9,989 nucleotides of DNA. Source: JALZAH01 sp051000755. Its GTDB lineage: Bacteria; Actinomycetota; Acidimicrobiia; Acidimicrobiales; Palsa-688. The translations under genes were made by a program, and so were the position numbers. Where the stretch lies: the NCBI GenBank assembly GCA_051000755.1, contig JBPCNZ010000114.1, positions 1 through 9,989 of the forward strand, written 5' to 3'. Positions 6,883-9,989 of this stretch are shown piece after piece. Each line of letters opens with the position of its first letter. The first letter of the stretch is position 1. The notes beneath the pieces are model-generated. The model saw nothing but the letters and a program-made list of their open reading frames with translations, was not told where the DNA came from and ran no database searches.

Positions 6883-6912
6883 ATCGTAACGGACAACGTT
6901 GACGATAGTGAA
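6883..6912 (-). promoter_or_regulatory. Candidate promoter of the nitrile hydratase operon
   Basis: On the minus strand TTCACT (6912-6907) and TACGAT (6888-6883) are separated by 18 bases and resemble -35 and -10 boxes (4 of 6 each; TANNNT fits actinobacterial sigma-A). Transcription would begin near 6876, giving a leader of about 30 bases before the GTG start at 6845. Matches are modest. Confidence 0.4.
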
Positions 6913-6914
6913 CG
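6897..6914. promoter_or_regulatory. Imperfect palindrome, possible operator overlapping the nth promoter
   Basis: CGTTGAC-GATA-GTGAACG reads as 7-base arms matching at 6 of 7 positions around a 4-base centre. It covers the proposed -35 box and part of the spacer, a position expected for a repressor or co-dependent activator. No regulator gene is in the window to match to it. Confidence 0.35.
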
Positions 6915-7115
6915 TCGGCGCTCCCGACGCAGGGTCGGGCCAAGGGTTGGGTCAAGGGCCACCATCGCAAGACCCTCCGGGCGGGCCGTCATCTCCTGGG
7001 GGGCGACGACCACGATCTGGCAGTCGCCTTCCTGAAGAAGCTCAGCCCTCCAGCCAGCCGCTTGCTGGAAATCCTGGGTTCTGAGCCTGACCGGTGCTAC
7101 AGGGGGTGCCGCTAA

Positions 7116-7142
7116 GAATCCAGGACTCCCGACATGGGGGGG
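7116..7142 (+). repeat. Left terminal inverted repeat of the insertion sequence
   Basis: It begins GAATCCAGGACTCCCGACAT and ends in a G run. Compared with the reverse complement of 9435-9461 it differs at three positions (10, 15 and 22). Confidence 0.85.
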
Positions 7143-7174
7143 AGAGTGGCTGCGGGTATGGGCTGAGGGTTTGG

Positions 7175-9368
7175 TCAGTACGCCTTGACGCTGTAGACGA
7201 GACGCAGGCCGGTTCCGGGGTAGAGCGTTTCGGTGGCGGTGAGTTCGTGGCAGAGGGCGGCGATGGCTTTGCTGCGCCTGGGTGCTGAGAGCGGGGCGAG
7301 ACGGACGTGGAGCTCCTCGCCGACGATCTCGAGGTCGGCGGAGGTGGAGAAGACCTCGGCGAGGAGACTGTGGGCTTCGTCCTCTGCCCGGGCGTAGTGG
7401 GGGCCAAGGGCCCGGGCCAGGGCGTGCTCGGCGTTCCAGGTGGCCATGCGGATGGCGTCGTGGAGCCGTTTGCGTTCGTCGTTCAAACGGGCGGCGCCGG
7501 GTCGGACCTGGCCGAGGGGCACCTTGGTGGGGAGGGCTTTGGTGGCGGTTTCGGCTTCGGTCACCGTCTGGGCGGCTTGATCGACTTCGAGGAGGGCGGC
7601 GGCGATGGCTGCGTTGGCGGCGTCGGGTCCGCCTCGGGTGGGGTCGGTGACGGTGGTGGCGGCGGCGAGCCGCCGCTGGGTCTCGGCGTGGCCAGCGCGG
7701 GCGGCGGCCAGGGCCTTCTTCGCCTTGGCCTTGGCTGGGCTTGGGATCATGCGGGTGAGCTCGTCGGGGCTGGTGGCGTAGGAGTGCATGGCGTCGAGGC
7801 CGCGGGGGCGCATGAACCGGAACAGGTTCTCCTCCCGCCAACGGGCGAACATGGCGGCGGCCACGGCCGGGGCGGCCAGGTCGCCCCTGGTGGTCAAGAT
7901 CTGGGTTTGATGGCCGCTGAGGGGATCGAGGCGGGTGACTTGGCGGCAGGCGAAGTAGCGGCGCCGGTTGTCGTAGCCGACCCGCACGGCCCGGTCCGCG
8001 AGGAGGTAGTCGACGTCGTGGCCCCAGGCGTCGGCGATCTGGTAGGTCCGAAACGCCCGCCGGGGCTCAGGGCGCAGGGGTCCTTTGCGGTAGGTGAGGA
8101 TGTCGAAGCCGGCGCCGACCAGCTCGGCGAAGACCTTCGGGCTCCAACCGCCCCGGTCGAAGCAGATGGTCGGTCGGGCGTCGGGGCCGAGGAGGTCACG
8201 CACCGCTGTGGCGGCGGTTCTCAGCTCGCCGGTGAGGGCTGCTCCTGGCGGGGAGGATCACACCAGCACGGCATCGCCGTTGGCGTCCGCCAGCCAGGTG
8301 TCGGTGGTGGCAGCCATGGCGATGCGTGCCCGGGCCAGATGGGCCCGGGGCAGGTCGGCCCCCGCCGTGATAGGCGCGGACATGGCCGTCCACGTACAAC
8401 ACGCCCATGGCCTCGGGATGGGCGTGCACATGGTGGCGGGCCAAGGCCATCAACATCGCCTCGGAGCGGCCCAGGCCGGCCAGGGCCTCCATCCGCCGGC
8501 GGACGGTCTTGACCTCCGGGCCGCGGTCGAGCCCTATCAGGCGTCCCATGGCCACCGGCGGTATCCGGGTCAGGCCCTCGGCCCGAGGCTCGCCCACAAG
8601 CGCAGCGAACACCAACGTCAACATCAGCGACCGCAGAGCGTAAAAGGCGGCCCTGGGAGCGCCGAGCACCTCGGCTGCCGCCTCGAGCAGGCCGGTGACG
8701 GCCAACGCAGGCAGGACCTCCAACACCCCGACGAAGGGCAGGGAGCCACCCTCGCAGATGATCGGCTCCGCCCCCGCCAGAAGCCCGGCGGCCGCCAACT
8801 CCCGCTCGCCTTGACGGTCGGCCGGCGAGGCAAGCGGCACCAGCCCACCACCATCACCACCGTCCCCATCGGGCACCGGCGTCGAGGGCACCATACGAAG
8901 CGCCGTGCGCACCGAGTCGGTCGACACGCCCGTCGCCTCGGCGATCGCCGCCAACGTGGCACCGCCGGCGCGCAACGCCCCGATCCGCTCCACAACCTCA
9001 CCGGTCAGCTTCGAGCGCCGACGCGGTCCTTTACGCTCCGGAACCAGCCCCGCCACCCCATCTGCTTCCCACGACCTTGTCCAGCGCCGCAAGGTGGCGT
9101 CGTCGACACCGAACGCCGAAGCCACCTCCACCTGACTGGCCGCCCCCGCCGCCACCAAACCCACCGCCGCAAGGCGTCGACCAGCGACATCTCCCGCCTC
9201 CCAGCACCAAGCCGCCATGCCCCACACCGTGACCAGACCACCCTCGTCGTCCTCGAGCAACGACGCCGCCGGGCCCATTGCCACCGAGCCGGCAGGACAC
9301 AAAGGGAGCGGCTGACCGTGTCGCACGGCCACCATCCCAGCAGCCCCCATCCGCTCAGCCACACTCAC
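7175..9368 (-). pseudogene. Broken DDE transposase gene of the insertion sequence
   Basis: The gene runs from about GTG 9368 to the TGA at 7175-7177. Its 5' part encodes two helix-turn-helix segments (about residues 77-103, ending LRRWTRSWEADG, and 124-158) and reaches VLYVDGHVRAYHGG, whose Asp (about residue 327) is the likely first catalytic acid. The frame then shifts at a run of five G (8359-8363). Dropping one base restores a protein reading DLPRAHLARARIAMAATTDT and joins the rest, but a TGA at 8258-8260 follows in that frame. Downstream come FDRGGWSPKVF (second Asp, 8156-8158), DILTYRKG and WREENLFRFMRPRGLDA (catalytic Glu at 7829-7834), then a Lys/Ala-rich helical tail. The intact product would be about 730 residues. 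Alternatives are programmed frameshifting or a sequencing error at the homopolymer, but the extra stop favours decay. Confidence 0.85.
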
Positions 9369-9408
9369 GCATCTATTCTTCCACAACGAGCCACGCCCCA
9401 TGGTGGAA

Positions 9409-9431
9409 AAACCCTTGATCTACAAAGGTTT
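9409..9431. repeat. Short imperfect inverted repeat just inside the right end of the insertion sequence
   Basis: AAACCCTT (9409-9416) and AAAGGTTT (9424-9431) pair at 7 of 8 positions around a 7-base loop, between the right terminal repeat and the transposase start. It could act in transposase binding or expression control. The evidence is only the symmetry and the position. Confidence 0.3.
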
Positions 9432-9434
9432 CTG

Positions 9435-9461
9435 CCCCCTCATGTCAGGAGCCCTGGATTC
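9435..9461 (-). repeat. Right terminal inverted repeat of the insertion sequence
   Basis: Read on the minus strand it begins GAATCCAGGGCTCCTGACAT, matching the left end at 24 of 27 positions. Confidence 0.85.
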
Positions 9462-9841
9462 ACTCTCGCAGATTGCCGCCCTTGTGGAGTTCATTTCAAC
9501 AACAGGCGTCACAGCGGCCGGGGCCTGTTGGCTTCTCTACTCCGGGGGCTTCCACTGGGACTGCGTCAGCTTGCGCCCCGCAAACTCGCCTTTTGAGGGC
9601 TTCTCTTTGAGCGAATTCAACTTTCCTATCGGTGCGACGGGCGCGAAGCGGACATGGGTCCTGACCTGATCTCCGTGGACTATCCCCTCACCATCATCGG
9701 TGGCTGCTCGATCCGGCCTCTTGTGTCGGATCTGTGTCACACGAGCGGTCATCGAACGGACCCAAATGAACCACTAATGGTCTGAACTGGCAGGCTGTCG
9801 CATTAATCGGAGCGATCCGTGTTTGAGAGCGCGTTATATGA
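9462..9841. other. Spacer between two mobile elements, lower GC than the rest
   Basis: No confident gene lies here. The stretch is visibly poorer in G/C than the operons, most clearly from about 9760 to 9870. It contains a small minus-strand ORF (separate entry), the partial palindrome TGTGTCACACG (9734-9744) and, near 9791-9815, sequence that may be the left end of the second transposable element. It is probably mobile-element debris. Confidence 0.4.
9537..9752 (-). CDS. Small hypothetical ORF between the two insertion sequences
   Basis: It runs from ATG 9752 to TAG 9537 and encodes 71 residues, basic overall, ending KLTQSQWKPPE. No domain, signal peptide or membrane segment is visible, and I do not recognise it. 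Only a weak GGG precedes the start. Third positions are less G/C-biased than in the operon genes, as is the surrounding DNA, so it may be foreign or non-coding. It lies upstream of, and in the same direction as, the insertion-sequence transposase. Confidence 0.25.
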   Translation of the reverse strand: MTARVTQIRHKRPDRAATDDGEGIVHGDQVRTHVRFAPVAPIGKLNSLKEKPSKGEFAGRKLTQSQWKPPE

Positions 9842-9989
9842 CATAATTGTTCATGGCAAGAGATTTATGTTGGTGGGGACCGAGATCAGCTGTTTCTGCT
9901 GGCCACCAGCATGAAGGACTGGCTGGACGAAGGGCATCTGGCCTATTTCGTGATCGACGTGGTGGCCAAGGTCGACACCTCCCGTTTCC
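9842..9989 (+). CDS. Transposase N-terminus, IS1182-like (3'-truncated by the window)
   Basis: The open frame after the TGA at 9839-9841 reads DRDQLFLLATSMKDWLDEGH and then LAYFVIDVVAKVDTSRF before the window ends. It closely follows the conserved opening of IS1182-type transposases (DQ-FLLP-S-R-WLPEDHLA-FV-DVV--LDLS-F). The expected proline after LL is replaced by Ala-Thr. There is no ATG, GTG or TTG in this frame upstream of the conserved block; an ATG at 9867 followed by TTG GTG lies in another frame. The gene may therefore start at a rare codon such as ATT 9863, or carry a 5' frameshift or truncation. The rest of the protein is outside the window. Confidence 0.7.

Larger units (their letters stand above)
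6846..7115 (-). other. Spacer between nthB and the insertion sequence, with a coding-like stretch
   Basis: The 3' part (to about 6915) holds the ribosome binding site, candidate promoter and operator of the nth operon. The remainder, about 6915-7110 on the minus strand, is open in the nthB frame and reads like protein for about 50 residues (LLQEGDCQIVVVAPQEMTAR, then an AMVALDPTLG segment) with mostly G/C third positions. There is no start codon with a ribosome binding site before the insertion sequence begins, and no stop before nthB. It may be the remnant of a gene cut by the insertion sequence, or chance openness in GC-rich DNA. I do not recognise the peptide. Confidence 0.25.
7116..9461 (-). 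mobile_element. Insertion sequence of about 2.35 kb with 27-bp terminal inverted repeats
   Basis: The two ends are inverted copies of one another, matching at 24 of 27 positions (see the two repeat entries), and enclose a single large transposase gene that stops 32 bases inside the left end and starts about 67 bases inside the right end. This compact layout is that of a classical one-gene insertion sequence. I see no target-site duplication: the flanking bases are GCTAA on the left and ACTCT on the right. The family is not assigned; the transposase has a DDE triad and two helix-turn-helix segments. The transposase is broken, so the copy is probably immobile unless a partner acts in trans. Confidence 0.85.

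Noticed and set aside
7069..7126. Hairpin between AATCCTGGGTTCT and AGAATCCAGGA as an extra transposon end or terminator
   Set aside because: The arms are short and imperfect, the loop is long, and no T-tract follows. It is probably chance similarity to the terminal repeat.
6846..7841. N-terminal extension of nthB open for about 330 codons upstream
   Set aside because: It runs through the inverted repeat and antisense of the transposase, is Arg/Pro/His-rich, and the GTG at 6845 gives the canonical subunit start with a good ribosome binding site.
7307..8512. Long plus-strand open frame over the transposase region
   Set aside because: It is antisense to the transposase and low-complexity Gly-rich. 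The minus strand carries recognisable HTH and catalytic motifs.

Overview
The window is very GC-rich DNA with strong G/C preference at third codon positions, frequent GTG starts and genes joined by 4-base stop/start overlaps. This fits a high-GC actinobacterium; an Acidimicrobiia-like lineage is a guess from overall feel, since no rRNA or marker gene is present.

Layout. (1) Bases 1-4822, plus strand: a catabolic-looking operon. It holds the 3' half of a PLP-dependent ACC deaminase/D-cysteine desulfhydrase-type enzyme, an argininosuccinate-lyase-like protein, a DUF1116 protein (AllG/YlbE type), a DUF2877 protein (AllH/YlbF type) and a small unrecognised ORF. DUF1116 and DUF2877 proteins are partners of FdrA in the E. 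coli oxamate carbamoyltransferase system. Their linkage to a fumarate-releasing-type lyase and a PLP enzyme suggests breakdown of a nitrogenous (ureido- or amino-succinyl-like) compound with phosphorolysis of a carbamoyl group. No FdrA or carbamate kinase is visible; they could lie upstream of base 1. (2) Bases 4743-6845, minus strand, convergent to the first operon: a cobalt-type nitrile hydratase operon in the order beta subunit, alpha subunit, accessory/chaperone protein, OsmC-like protein. Each junction is an ATGA or GTGA overlap, and a plausible promoter and palindromic operator lie just upstream. (3) Bases 7116-9461: a complete insertion sequence of about 2.35 kb with 27-bp imperfect terminal inverted repeats and one large DDE transposase gene on the minus strand, inactivated by a frameshift and an in-frame stop. 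(4) Bases 9462-9989: a less GC-rich spacer, then the first codons of a second, different transposase (IS1182-like N-terminus) running off the window.

How it fits together: two nitrogen-compound catabolic operons meet tail to tail, and mobile elements occupy the DNA upstream of the nitrile hydratase operon. That operon would make amides from nitriles using a cobalt centre inserted with the help of the accessory protein. No amidase is in view. The first operon may likewise release ammonia or carbamoyl phosphate. The substrates of both operons are inferred, not demonstrated.
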